DNA of 64,000 nucleotides from Callorhinus ursinus. Its lineage: Eukaryota; Chordata; Mammalia; Carnivora; Otariidae. Shown piece by piece: positions 45,824 through 57,175 of the stretch. Location of the stretch: positions 6,110,307 to 6,174,306 of the forward strand of contig NW_020313044.1 of assembly GCF_003265705.1 (NCBI RefSeq). Reading direction: 5' to 3'. The first letter of the stretch is position 1. Each line of letters opens with the position of its first letter. A program made the translations under genes and the position numbers. A model generated the notes under the pieces. It ran no database searches. It was not told where the DNA came from and saw only the letters and a program-made list of their open reading frames with translations.

Positions 45824-46018
45824 ATATATTTAAAGATTTTATTTATTTATTGGACAGAGAGAGACAGCGAGAGAGGGAACACAAGCAGGGGGAGTGGGAG
45901 AGGGAGAAGCAGGCTTCCCGCGGAGCAGGGAGCCCGATGCGGAGCTCGATCCCAGGACCCAGGGATCATGACCTGAGCCGAAGGCAGACGCTTAACGTCT
46001 GAGCCACCCAGGCGCCCC
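45824..46018 (-). mobile_element. Can-SINE, full length, with target-site duplication
   Basis: Minus-strand copy: tail 'TTTAAAGATTTTATTTATTT', 'GAGCAGGGAGCCCGATGCGG', and head 'GAGCCACCCAGGCGCCCC'. It keeps several CpGs, suggesting youth. Flanks TAAAAAGTGCTATAT (45809-45823) and TAAAAAGTGTTATAT (46019-46033) match at 14 of 15 positions. Confidence 0.95.
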
Positions 46019-46149
46019 TAAAAAGTGTTATATTAACAGGTTTCCTCCTGCAGGACCTCATGGTGCCTTGAACATGCTAATGCACATTACAAATCTCCAA
46101 GTGTGGGATTGTAACTTGCAGCATTCCCTGGCAATTTGGACCAGATTTG

Positions 46150-46275
46150 GGAATATCACCTAGAAATATTTGTTGACTTTCATTGCTTTATAAATGAAGA
46201 TATTGAGGTAAATGACTTATCCAAAATGACACAGTTAATTATTGGCAGACAAGAGCAGGGCGTAACTCTTCTCAT
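46150..46275 (-). repeat. MIR SINE fragment
   Basis: 'TATAAATGAAGATATTGAGG' and 'AAATGACACAGTTAATTATT' before 'GGCAGACAAGAGCAGGG' are the minus-strand MIR core. Confidence 0.6.
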
Positions 46276-46469
46276 TTTGTATCTAATCTTTTCCAGCTGA
46301 GACCTGTATGATCCTGATTTCATAAAGTCTGCATTTTTGAGCCATTGCTCTTCCTCTCACTGAATTGATTGGTTGTATTATCAGGTAACCACAGATTAGG
46401 GGAGTGAAAGAAGATGAAAGATTTCTTTCATCTTCCCCAAATCCCCTTCTGCTTCCTGGAAATAATTTG

Positions 46470-46560
46470 CCAACCCACTCATTTTCTTTGAGCCTCAGTT
46501 TCCATACCTGACATACAGTAATAATAGCACCTGTCTGGTTGAATTGTTCAATCATGTCAT
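46470..46560 (+). repeat. MIR SINE fragment
   Basis: 'TTGAGCCTCAGTTTCCATAC' and 'AGTAATAATAGCACCTGTCT' are the MIR core in plus orientation. Confidence 0.65.
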
Positions 46561-48369
46561 GAGAGGCAGGTGGAGGCCAGATAATCTAGATCTTATGAGC
46601 TCTGGCTATGAGGGAATTCCCACTCCAAAGGCAAGGGGACCAAGTGGAAGAATTAAGAAGGTCAAGGTTGTGAGTTTACCCAGAATGGAAGCTCTTTGAG
46701 GAAAAGGGTTCCCTCTCTCTTCCTCACAGCACCTGCTCCGACACATTTTACTAAATCAATGTTTAATAGATAACAAGTGGCAACACAACACAAAACATGC
46801 ATAGAAACAATAACAGCTTTACATGCTACACGAACGAAACTACAGTGAGTACGAGAGGAAATACCACCTGTGTTTTTTATTATGAAAAACATGTATTTTG
46901 AATAGTAAGATTTCTTTATTTCATGTTTTACTTTGTGCTGGAAATGAAAACGTAAGCATGTTGAAAAGGAATCTGAATGCTTAACTGGCTGGACCCAGGA
47001 AGGTAATTTATAGTATTTAATAATATAGTTAAAGCTAATTCCATTTCCCTAAGATGGATGGCTTTTCCAGGGCTCTGGAAGGTTACCCCTTTTATAGACT
47101 TTTAGGTCAGAAGCATCAAACTTCCCCAGGACTGGATATAGACTTGCTTTGTTACTTCATTTGAAGGATGGGAAAAATAAATTTATGTGTCAGGAATTTT
47201 GTAGGGTCATTAACTTCACTCTGCCTTTCAAAATAAATATGCCAGCTTTAATTTTTCATGCAAGTGGTTCACCTACATCCCCAAGTCCACGCAGCCTTCC
47301 TTGGGACACAGAGGTCATAAATCAGAATGAGCGTGGTCCTGTGTCATTCCACAGAGCTGCGTTCCCCAGCTCACAGTGGGTTTGAAACGCAGATAAAGAG
47401 GAAAGGTATAGACGAGGGACTTTTATTTACTTTTGTTTGCCTTCAACACAATTTCTACAGGGAGTCTTAACCATTTACAGCTAGAAACGCTAATGACTCT
47501 ACAACCATTCCGAAGCTTCTAAAATACTCTCACAAATAAAAACAAATGATGCAATAAGTACAATAAGCCTTTGGGGAAACTAACCATAAAGGACACTGAA
47601 GCCGCACACAACCATACACAGCTCTACCCTGCCAAGAGCACATTCCTTTTGAAGACTAACCGAGGATCTTACACTTCAGCAATCCAACTGTTACCAACAG
47701 ACCTCAGCGTCGTGAGAGGCTTTGTTGTTAAACCACAACCTCTCACTGTCCCTTCAAGACATCCTGAAATATTCTCAACATCTGTAAGATGTACCACATG
47801 AAGCACAACAAAGGAAAAACAAACATGCTCCCGCAAACAACATGATGAAAAATAGTACACTCCACAGCAGCTCTCCTAGTTTTAATTAGAAGGAAAGCCA
47901 CAGAAGGAAATTGATTTGGGGGGAATTTGTTTTTTTAAGTTTCAATGATTTGACCTAACTAGTAGATTTTGTTAATGCTGTAATTAAAGTTATGCTAAAT
48001 AGCCAAAGACTCAAGTGTCAAGGAAAATGCCATGGAACAATTTTATATAGAGAAAAGAAACTTAATTAAAAAGGACTTACTTTTCATCCTTTGGGAACCT
48101 AAAAGCTACAAGTAATGGCATTGGGGTGGTATCTATCTTTCAGATTAAAAAAAAGAAAAAAAAACCCATCCTTTTGTTAAGGAGAGGACTTGGGATTCTG
48201 TAAATTGATAGTGCATGAGCATTTTAAGAAACTGGACTTTCTTGGGGTTGTAGATGGTTGCATGAAACTGAGTTTATGCCAGCTCAGATGAGCTGCTAGT
48301 ACTATTCATAAAGCAACGAAGTTTGTATTGGCGCCTCTGATCTCATACCTTTACATCCTGTTAGCCACT
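46561..48369. other. Repeat-free stretch, no gene proven
   Basis: No repeat family is recognisable over 1.8 kb. On the minus strand an AATAAA motif (complement at 47422-47427) and a GTAAGT donor-like motif (complement near 48078-48083) flank about 650 bp of mixed composition. These could be parts of an untranslated exon, but both motifs are common by chance and no long frame exists. Confidence 0.3.
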
Positions 48370-48850
48370 GTGGCAGACAGACTCTAGAAGGGCTCCCATG
48401 ACTCTCATCTTGTACCTTTCACACCATGGTTTATTTCCTCCCCAGTGAGTGTGATCAGAACCTGTGACTTACTAGTAACCAATAAAATATGGCAGAATAT
48501 AGGTTACAGAGTAGAAGTCATTAAAATACCCATGATTAGATTTATCTCACAAGGAGCTCTCTCCCTTGCTGGCTTTGAAGAGGCAAGGTGCTCTATGTTG
48601 TGAGCTGCCTATGAAGAGGGCCACGTGGCAGTGAGCAGAGGGAAAATGCCAGTGACTTCAGCTGCAAACTGAGGCCCGCATTCTGACAACCTGTAAGGAC
48701 GTGAATTCTGCCAATAATCATGGGACCTTGGAAGTAGATCCTTCCCCAGTTGAACTTCTGATGAGACCCCAGTCCTGGTCAACGCTTAGACTATGGCCTC
48801 ACAGATGACCCAGTAAAGCCTTAGACCTTTCTAATGCTGGGACATCGGGT
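48370..48850 (+). repeat. MaLR-type LTR (MLT1-like)
   Basis: 'GTTGTGAGCTGCCTATGAAG', 'AGGGCCACGTGGCAGTGAGC' and 'CTTGGAAGTAGATCCTTCCC' occur in the order seen in MLT1 LTRs of MaLR elements, with 'GGCCTCACAGATGACCCAG' near the end. Degenerate solo LTR without internal sequence. Confidence 0.6.
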
Positions 48851-49281
48851 GTCAATGGGAGCCCACTCTGCACTCACAAGGTACAACCCCAAATTGTAGG
48901 GTGGTCGATGCCTGCAGAGCTACCACCGAACAGTGGGCAATGGAGGATACAGTTTCACGTTTCTCCCCTTTCTCCTTCAGAAAGGCAAGAAAGTATCAGT
49001 AGCAGATAGAACAGCATATGCTAAGACTAGGCCAGAGGCACAGAGGGAAGTGGGACAAAGTGAGCGGCCATGACTTGGAAGCCGAGGAAAATATGTCAGA
49101 AGGAGTGCAATTTGTGAGCAGTTTCCCCACCTTCTCTTTTGTACTTCCGCTGCCATCCCTTTGGTGGAACCCTTACATTTTGCCCCTGCCCAGCAACCCT
49201 GTGCCCTGGGCCTTGGTACTCTAAAAATCCCCAGACTGACTAGGCATTCTCTGGACCTCTCCTGTCCCACTAAAGCATGTT
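48851..49281. other. Unique sequence, no gene seen
   Basis: No repeat or exon recognised; a 97-codon minus frame (48977-49270) has no known domain. Confidence 0.4.
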
Positions 49282-49502
49282 AGGGGTCACAGAGCATAAT
49301 AATAAGGGCACTGGGCTCTGGGGTCAGACAGTCCTGTCTGAACATTGCAATTCTACCACTTCAAGTCCAACGACTTTGGGTAAATTGTCCAGTTTTTAAA
49401 GAGGGACTCAGGGTGCTGTTGGGAAGATTTAATGAGACACTGGCCACAGCGTATGGAGCTCCTGGCCTGGAACATAGTGTGTGGTCAATAAATGACAGTC
49501 AC
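49282..49502 (+). repeat. MIR SINE, near full length
   Basis: 'GGCACTGGGCTCTGGGGTCA', 'GACTTTGGGTAAATTGTCCA', 'GAAGATTTAATGAGACACTG' and 'CATAGTGTGTGGTCAATAAA' give head, core and tail of plus-strand MIR. Confidence 0.8.
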
Positions 49503-50734
49503 TCTTTTCTGCTCCTAGAAAGCTTGAAGTCCTTCCTCTCCTGATGATGGTATACTCAGGGACAATCATGTGTCAAAGGATTATTTTACCAATACTCTCA
49601 GGAAGAGCCTTTTAAAACGAGGGGCAGTGCCTAAACCCATGGAAAGGATTCTCTAACACAGGGGATGTCAAATGGAAGGGCAGGCCAGGGGAGAATTAGT
49701 TTCTGTGTTTTGTTATATCTTGTGGACCAGGGAACACTCTAAATACTGTGCAAGTCTTCTCTAAGTTAATTCCCAGAACAAATCTGTGCAGTAGATCTCC
49801 CACTACTTGCTCTCTACAGGTCTACAACAGAGTTTTGGTACATTCCATCACTGTCACTGTCTGTAGGGAATTTTCTACCCTCTTCCCAAATGAGGTTTCT
49901 AGGGTTAGTGATTCCCCCGTGAATAATATGGTATCTGTACATGTGTGCATCATGGGGCAATGAGACAGGCCATGTGGATGCAGATGGAAGTTTCTAAGGG
50001 AGGAGTAAGTAGCGCAGACCCAAGCATTCCTGGAAACATTATACAGGGCCCAGTGTTTGGTGTCCCCCACTACCTGCTCCCCAGCATCCCAAACCTCTTC
50101 TCTTCCACCACCCTGGCCTGACTGTCCCCCCAGCTCTTCCCTAAAGCTGTTGTGTGGGCCCCAGAAATGTTTGCCTGGTCAGCGCATAAGAACTTAAGTA
50201 GATTTGAAATTATCAAACAGAATTTGAAAAATGTTACCCATGACTCCAAAACAAAAAGAAAACTTAAAAAAAAAAAAAAAAGAAAAAGAAAAGGAAGAAA
50301 GAAAAGCTTGGTCTTCCCCCAGCTTACTCTGCCCGGGGAAGGTTATAGGAAAGTGAACAAAGCCAGCTACTTCATCTTGACTTCAGGCACACACGAGCAA
50401 AATGACCTGAAAGGACAGACTGAGATGTCCTCCGGGATAATGGAATTTGACATGGTACTGGTACAGAAGGCGGGCGTATTTTAGAACCCAGATGAATTGC
50501 TAGGCACAAAATAGCCATCCCACGTCAACTGATAAACCTGTAAGTAACTGAAGACTTCCGAGACAAAAAGATGATTTCCTTGTGCTCTTCCATGTCAGCT
50601 GCGAATCTGACACGGGGGGAAAAGGGAAGACAGGCAGCTGAGTCTCATGGAGGAAACACCACGACACAGGGAGAAGCAGCAGGAGAGGGGGCAGAAAATA
50701 TGAATTACAAAGATGCTCATTCAGTCAACAAGTA
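49503..50734. other. Unique sequence, no gene seen
   Basis: Contains an A-rich run at 50262-50310. The 110-codon frame across it (50152-50484) gains Lys-rich sequence from that run and is not a gene. Confidence 0.45.
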
Positions 50735-50850
50735 TTCTGCAAAATAGGGATATTAATGGGGGTATTAATAGCATTTACTCCTTGGGGAGTTGGATAAAGC
50801 CCTTGGTGTGTATCTGACACATAGTAAGAGCCCCGTTGCTATTAGTTTTT
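50735..50850 (+). repeat. MIR SINE, 3' part
   Basis: 'GGTATTAATAGCATTTACTC' and 'GTGTGTATCTGACACATAGT' resemble the MIR 3' half. Plus orientation, weak. Confidence 0.45.
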
Positions 50851-52199
50851 TATAGTATTTACTGGTGCACCATTGGCAAGGCCCTAGGGTAGGGACGTTA
50901 CGGTGGCAGAAACAAGAACTCAGCTCTGACCTTATAATCTCGTGCAAGTGTGCAGAAGTGTGCAGATATTCTGCTTTTGATGGCGGTTTTAAAGTATCAC
51001 AAAAGTTGTAAAGAAGGATATGATTCAACCACGTTGCTCAAATAATAGAGCACCAAAGAGATCTTCACATGCACTGCTATTTTAAAACCAGTAGCCAGAT
51101 AGCAATACTGGACATGGACTCCTCAGCTGACAAATTACCCCCCTGAGCTGGGAGATCAGAGGAAGGGCCGAGGTGGCAGAATGGAGACGGTCACATGTAC
51201 CATTCTTCGCCTTCTTGTCATTCTCTGACATTACCCAGATTTGTACACACTCACTTGTTTTTGTTTCTGTAGCTAATTCAGGGTGGAGATAATAAAGTGC
51301 ATGGATTTAGAATGACAAAAGTTGTCTGTTTCGTGTCTCTAATATTACATTCCTAAGCAACAACAAACTGCTCTGGTCAGAAATGTCTTAACAGTGTATG
51401 GATTCCTCTGCATTCGTGCTCAAACACCATTTACAAATGTGAATCCAGTTGCCTAAGAGTCCGAAGGAGCCATATTCCTTTCCTCTGCCAAAATCCTAGG
51501 CTTTCTACGACAGTAGCAGCAACCTGACTCTTTACGAGTAATCAGAAAGTTGATGTCCAGGTTGTTAAAGCTGAGTTTGCAGCTTCAACTCTTGCTGAAA
51601 GCACCTGGTTAGCTCAAGCAGTCAATGTATATTGTGAGAAGAAAATAAGTAAAGACATGTATATATATATACATATAAATTGTGAGAACCTTTTGTCCCC
51701 ATCCCTCTCAAGGGCACCCGGAGCGCAGCCCTAAGGGAAATATACCAGTCTCTCTTTCTGGTGTTCTCCAGGGCCATGTCCATCTGTTGTTGACACATGT
51801 GAGCCTCAGCTCTCCCATCACCTCTAACACTGTTGGTGTGATCATGACATTTTAAAACTGAAAGAAGGACAGTCCTCCAGGCAGACGGCAGGCATGCCTC
51901 ATCCAAGTAAATTCAAAATCCAGTTGGCATTATTGGCCATCTTAAAATACCCCTGGGTAGTACAGATATGCATGAGGAACTTTGCCCTCCTCTGTCTGCT
52001 GTCGGCTGCCGGGTTAAGTGAAGGGTTAAGACAGTATTAAAAAAAACTGTATCTATTTCCTCATTACGTGATTAGGCTGCAGTTTAAAAAAAAAGAAAAT
52101 CTCCGGATGTAAAATTGTATCCTTTTCCTAATTTATCCAGGCTACTTCAAGTCTATTTTGGAGAATTCCTTTTCTGTAGACAAATGGACAATTCCTTTT
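50851..52199. other. Unique sequence, no gene seen
   Basis: No repeat recognised except a short TA run near 51658-51678. Confidence 0.45.
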
Positions 52200-52468
52200 A
52201 GAGGCTTGCAGAGCATACGGTTTAAGAATAAGGGAACCCTGCCAACAGGGGTTTGATCCCTGACTCACCATCTACCTATGAGCTGGGTGACCTCAGGCAA
52301 GCAGGGACACCTCTGCAAGCCAGGTGTCCTTATCTGTAAGGCAGGGAGGAGGCAAACACTGCTGTCTCAGGGCATTCTTTTGAGAATTTTGAGAGGTCGT
52401 GACAGGAAGTCTCTCTCTCAGTGCCTGGCACATCCTTACTCAATTAAGTGGTAGCAACTCTTATTGTT
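52200..52468 (+). repeat. MIR SINE, full length
   Basis: 'GGGGTTTGATCCCTGACTCA', 'GAGCTGGGTGACCTCAGGCA', 'GTGTCCTTATCTGTAAGGCA' and 'CTCAGTGCCTGGCACATCCT' are head, core and tail in plus orientation. Confidence 0.85.
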
Positions 52469-52909
52469 ATGCAAGAGATGCCATCGATCAGAATGCAGAA
52501 GCTGATCTGTAAAGTAACTGGAAAATAGGTTTCAGACAATGAACATTTCTGTACCTTAGAATGATCATTATATAAGTACATGTTCCATCCTTGTGGCAGG
52601 CTCAGAGTTGACATCATCTGTGATTTGAAATGCCACTTACATAGGACACAAAAACCCACCAGGATCAGAGTATCACCTATATTTGAAGGAATTCCTTTCT
52701 CAGAGTGGCAATTTGAAAAGACAAGTTCACTATGACTAGTGGACTCTTTACGGGTCAGACAGCTCTCGGAAGTCATGGTTTCTGGCTGCCTGTGCCATTT
52801 CAATAATTCATCCAAGTCGTCTTGGACCTCTGCTTTCCTCTTCCTCTCTGTCCAGAAGAGTGAAAAGCATATTGCCTGTGAGGAAGTTATTTATTCCTCC
52901 ACATTGGAC
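52469..52909. other. Unique sequence, no gene seen
   Basis: A 123-codon minus frame (52444-52815) overlaps the end of the adjacent MIR and has no known domain. Confidence 0.4.
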
Positions 52910-53112
52910 TCAGGAACCAGAACTAGCTTCAAATTACAGCTCCACAGAATACAAGCTGTATGACTAATGATTTTGAGCACCAGTCTGTGCTTCCGGGGTT
53001 GGGGATTAACGGGGCACATTCCTGACAGGATTGTTGGGAGGATTCAAACAGAATGTGTAAGAAATGGCCTGGGCATGGGAGAAGCTCAGCAAGGGGCAGC
53101 TGATAAGATGGT
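52910..53112 (+). repeat. MIR SINE
   Basis: A head-like 'GAACCAGAACTAGCTTCAAA' and 3' half 'CAGGATTGTTGGGAGGATTC' then 'AAATGGCCTGGGCATGGGAG' follow plus-strand MIR. Confidence 0.6.
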
Positions 53113-53149
53113 GAAAATCATTCTCAGACATTTTGCTCTGAGGAGTCTA

Positions 53150-53612
53150 TCTTAAATTATTGAGGACCTCAAAGAGCTTTGGCTTACGTGTGTTTTAATA
53201 TGAGAAACTAAACAAGAAACCTTAAAAATGTTTGTATTATTTAAAAATTACAACAAAACCTTTGCATGCCAACATAAAAAGATCCTTAATAAAAAATAAC
53301 TATTTTCTGAAAACAAGAAAAACAGAAAAATGTCTTTGTTTTACATTTTTTTCAAATCTCTTAAGGTCTGTCTTAATAGAAGAGAGTGGAATTCTTAGAA
53401 GAGAGTAGAATTCTTTTATCTGCTTTTGCTATAATCTGTTGCAATATCACACATCATGTTGCTTCTGGAAAATTCCATCTCACACTCAAGAGAGAATGAG
53501 AGTGGAAAATAGCAAATAATATCTTAGTGTTATAAAAATTGTTTTGACTTCATAGACTTTATGATAGTGTCTCAGGGACTCCCACACTTTGAAAACAACT
53601 GACTTACAGCAA
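53150..53612 (+). repeat. hAT-type DNA transposon relic
   Basis: 'TTTTACATTTTTTTCAAATC', 'CTGTTGCAATATCACACATC' and 'GAGAGAATGAGAGTGGAAAA', ending 'CCACACTTTGAAAACAACTG', follow a familiar mammalian non-autonomous hAT element whose terminal repeat resembles 'CACACTTTGAGAACCACTG'. Within it AGAAGAGAGTGGAATTCTT is partly duplicated (53380-53415). Confidence 0.6.
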
Positions 53613-54024
53613 CTTGTCTTTCAGACTCTCAACTGTAGAAGATGATCCAAATGCTTATATTGGAAAAAATGAGGCCAGTGCATAAGAGAATAGAAGGATC
53701 ATCAAGACCAAGAATATAATAAATCTGAGGCCCATTGAAGAATTTCCTTTGGGGGGATAAGGTTGTATTGAATGGGGTGGGAAGAGAGAGCAGGAGGCCA
53801 AATGTATTTACTGAATCGGACAAGTATGAATTATGTTCTCAAAACAAAATGGACCAATTTCTGTGATATTGGTTCTCTAGACATCACAGATCAGGTTTCT
53901 CTTTCATCTTCTTCCTTCTGCACCCCCATCTCCTCTACTCCACCCCAGAACAGCAGGAAAATGTCACTTCCTCCCTGGATTATTAGATGATGTAGTTCTA
54001 CCCTAGTAGGGTGTGGTGGCCCAA

Positions 54025-54150
54025 ACCCATGAAAAGCTTAGAGGTTTTTCAGGCATATAAACCTGGGTTCAAATCCCGGATTGGCCACTTTGTAGCTATG
54101 TGGTCTTGGTAAAGTTATGTAAATTTACTCCATCTCAGAATCCTCACGGT
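54025..54150 (+). repeat. MIR SINE, 5' half
   Basis: 'ACCTGGGTTCAAATCCCGGA' (the tRNA-derived B-box region), 'TTGGCCACTTTGTAGCTATG' and 'TGGTCTTGGTAAAGTTATGT' give a clear plus-strand MIR head. Confidence 0.85.
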
Positions 54151-54480
54151 AGATTTAAAAAAGGTCACATTCTCTGCAACTTTTCCCATCAGGAGATGAA
54201 GTCAATTTCCTCAGTCCTTGAATTGGGCAGGCTCTGGGTCTTCATCACTAAAAGCAGTAGAAGCAGCAACATGGGACTTCTGAGCACAGTTGCAAGAGGC
54301 CCTGCAATTTCCATTGACATCCTCCTGGAACCCTAAGGCCCCAGCATCTTAACCGATCCAGCATCGGCCCAGCAGCCCTATAGAGAAACCCAGTGAGAAG
54401 AGCAGAACTCCCACCCAGTCAGCCACAGAATTGTGAGCAATCATCGTTTTGTGCCAGGCTACTAAGCAGGTGGTGTTTCC

Positions 54481-54576
54481 TAGGGTGACCCATTTGTCTC
54501 CGTTTGCCCAGGATTTGCCCACTTCCACCTCTGGTCTCCCATCCCCAAAAGCCCTCAGTCCCATTGGGTCACCCTA
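54481..54576. mobile_element. 96-bp miniature inverted-repeat DNA transposon
   Basis: Perfect 12-bp terminal inverted repeats, TAGGGTGACCCA at 54481-54492 and TGGGTCACCCTA at 54565-54576. The outermost TA on each side could be a TA target duplication, as in Tc1/mariner elements, or part of a longer hAT-type repeat. The body contains 'GTTTGCCCAGGATTTGCCCA' and 'AAAGCCCTCAGTCCCA', as in a common mammalian palindromic MITE. No transposase. Confidence 0.75.
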
Positions 54577-56789
54577 TTTGTAGCACAGCCACAGAGACCT
54601 CACAAAGGGATCAGAACATGCAAGTCAGTGTTGGAGAGAAGGACATGAAATGAGGCTAAAGGCGAACTATAGAACCCATACCATGGAAGATGTTTTTTCT
54701 TGTTTTCAATTTACAAAATGGTTCTGTAAGAACTTATTCTATAATACCTTTAACAAAATAAAGATTGCCATAGCTAATAAAAACCTGATCATCTGTTATC
54801 TTTGTCTATGTAACTCAGTTTCTCTTTCAGAGCTCCTGATTGCTTCAACTCTACCCACTAGTGTTCTCTGCTGGAAGAATCCTACACTATAAGCTCAGCA
54901 CAAAGGTAGCAGGCCCCTGGGAAATTACAAACCAAAAAGAGAAAGAAAACACTGGACTTAACTAAATTCAAACCAGCTGTGAGTTCTCAAAACAGTATCA
55001 TTGTTGAATAGGGAAAACACTTAATATTATATCATTCTGGGTGGGTCTAGAACACGACTTCTTTTTTTTTTCTTGGACAATATTTTCCCCAAAAGCATGT
55101 CTAGTGCAAACACAATCCAAGGAGATGATCTGCAGGTGAGATCAAAACAATGCGCCCACAAAAGGGCAGGACCTCCCCCCGCAAAATGACAGGGTATGAG
55201 ACTTGAGCTCTTTAGGACTCTATTTTAGAGATGTTCCTTAGGAAGAAATATGGCTGGGTCAGAACCCTCGTAAAAATCTGAAACTTGTTAAATGATGGTG
55301 TAATCTTTTCCTCATGTCATAATTATTTGACCTATAATTTATTTTAAATGACCAAGAGGTAACAGGTCTCTCCTCCTAACTGAAATTGCCTGTTATTCAC
55401 ACAATTAAAATAACTTCCCTACTCTAGTGGCCAAAAGAACTTCACTCATCCAAGAAAAGAACTATCCTGTACATCACTGAAGAATTCTGACTCGGCAAAA
55501 AAAACACATGTGAAATCATTCAGCAGGGTGAACAACAGACAAATGTCAGCCTTGGAGAATTTAATCAAGAAGGTATTTCCTCCTGCAGACTTCTGACAGC
55601 CAGCATGCGGCAAGTGGGTCCAGACACATCTGTATTGCCTGTGTCTTCCTGGCACACAGGGACATATCAAGATAGTTAAGAAAGGTATTTCTGTTGCTCT
55701 GCAAAATAAGTAAATGGCTGACTCTTGAACTGGATTAAACTAGGATTCAGTCAGCCAAGTATTTACTTCCACTGCTTCTTGGAGAGAATAAGCAAATATA
55801 CAAAGAATACAGGTCTTAACTTTTTAAAGAATGGAAGGTAAGCAGGACTCTACATTGTTTAACACCTTCTAAAAGCAGTAGACCCCCCATCCCCATGGCA
55901 TGGATTTGTATATTTGAGGATATACATGGATAGATGGCTATTTGTGTCTATATTCCCATTTTCTGCAGCGATATCCCTATCTATATCCATCATCTGGCAT
56001 GATTGTACCTCCCTTCACCAGAGACTGAAGAGTATAATTTCTCTACTTCAAAGCACTAGATTATTCACTCCTAAAGTTTAACAATTTTTTTTTTTTACTC
56101 TGTTGGCAACCAAAAAGCCACTACAATAATAATTTGGGGTAGAGTTCAAAATTAGAAAACAGTAGGTTTAAAAACTCAAGGTTTTCCTAATTAAAGTCAG
56201 CATCAGGAACTGAGTTTTAAACTCATAGGTATAGATTTCCTAGCCGCCTTCTAGACATTTATAGGCATTTTTAGAAATTTCAATATTTATTGTCTAAAAT
56301 TAAATATCTCCTAGTTGGAGAGTATAAAAATGTATACAAAGCTCTATAAACAAAAAACACAAATCAAAGATCTTTTTTTCAAAAGATAAAGGTTTAACAC
56401 TAAATGAAATAAAAATATGGCAATTATGCATTCAAGAGAAACAGGAGAATGTGATGCATTTATGCAAAAGTTTATTTAAGTAGCTGTAAATGCCACCGAT
56501 AGGATAACATATCAAAAAGCTTTCCTCCTTTCCCATAGCCTCCATCCACTGCCACCAGAAGGAGGGCTGTAGGCTTCTAACTGGTATTCCTTTTACCCAC
56601 CATCTGTTCTTCACATAGAAACAAGAGTCAAGGTGAATAAAAAGATAACTGGTTCCAACAGTTCCCCTGCTAAACACTTCTATATGGCTTTGGAGTTTTA
56701 TGCTAGGAGCAAGGAAAACCCCTTACCTTGGGCAATAAGGCATTAAATGACCGGCCCTCGCCTACCCTCTGACCTTACTGCAAACCACT
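54577..56789. other. Unique sequence, no gene seen
   Basis: AT-rich DNA with no repeat family I recognise. Confidence 0.45.
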
Positions 56790-57175
56790 GTGCCCCTTGA
56801 TGGCAGTGCCAGGCTTGCAGGCCTCCTGTTCCGCTTCTTGAAAACACCTGAATGCCTCATAATTTCAGATGTTGAGTGTTCCTCTTCCCATTGCCTTGGG
56901 AGGCTCTTTCCCTGGCTCTCACCCCTCAAATCTAACCTAACATCACCTTCCCAGAGAGGCTTCTCTGATCACTTCAAGTAGCCTCCTCCCTGCTACCCTG
57001 ACTCCCTATTATCTCACTGTGTTGCTCACTTTCATGGCTCTTATCAAAGTTTGAAAGTCTTATTTATTAGTCATGTGTCTAGACTGCTGGAAATTAAGTA
57101 CTTTGGGAGCTTGACCTTGCCTTGTTCATTCACTTCTGGATCCCGAGTGCCCAAAACAGTGCCGGGTTTTGGCTG
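56790..57175 (+). repeat. L2 LINE 3' end
   Basis: 'TTGGGAGGCTCTTTCCCTGG', 'CCAGAGAGGCTTCTCTGATC', 'CTCCCTATTATCTCACTGTG' and 'CTGGATCCCGAGTGCCCAAA' occur in L2 order, plus orientation. This is the best-preserved L2 of the window. Confidence 0.8.
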
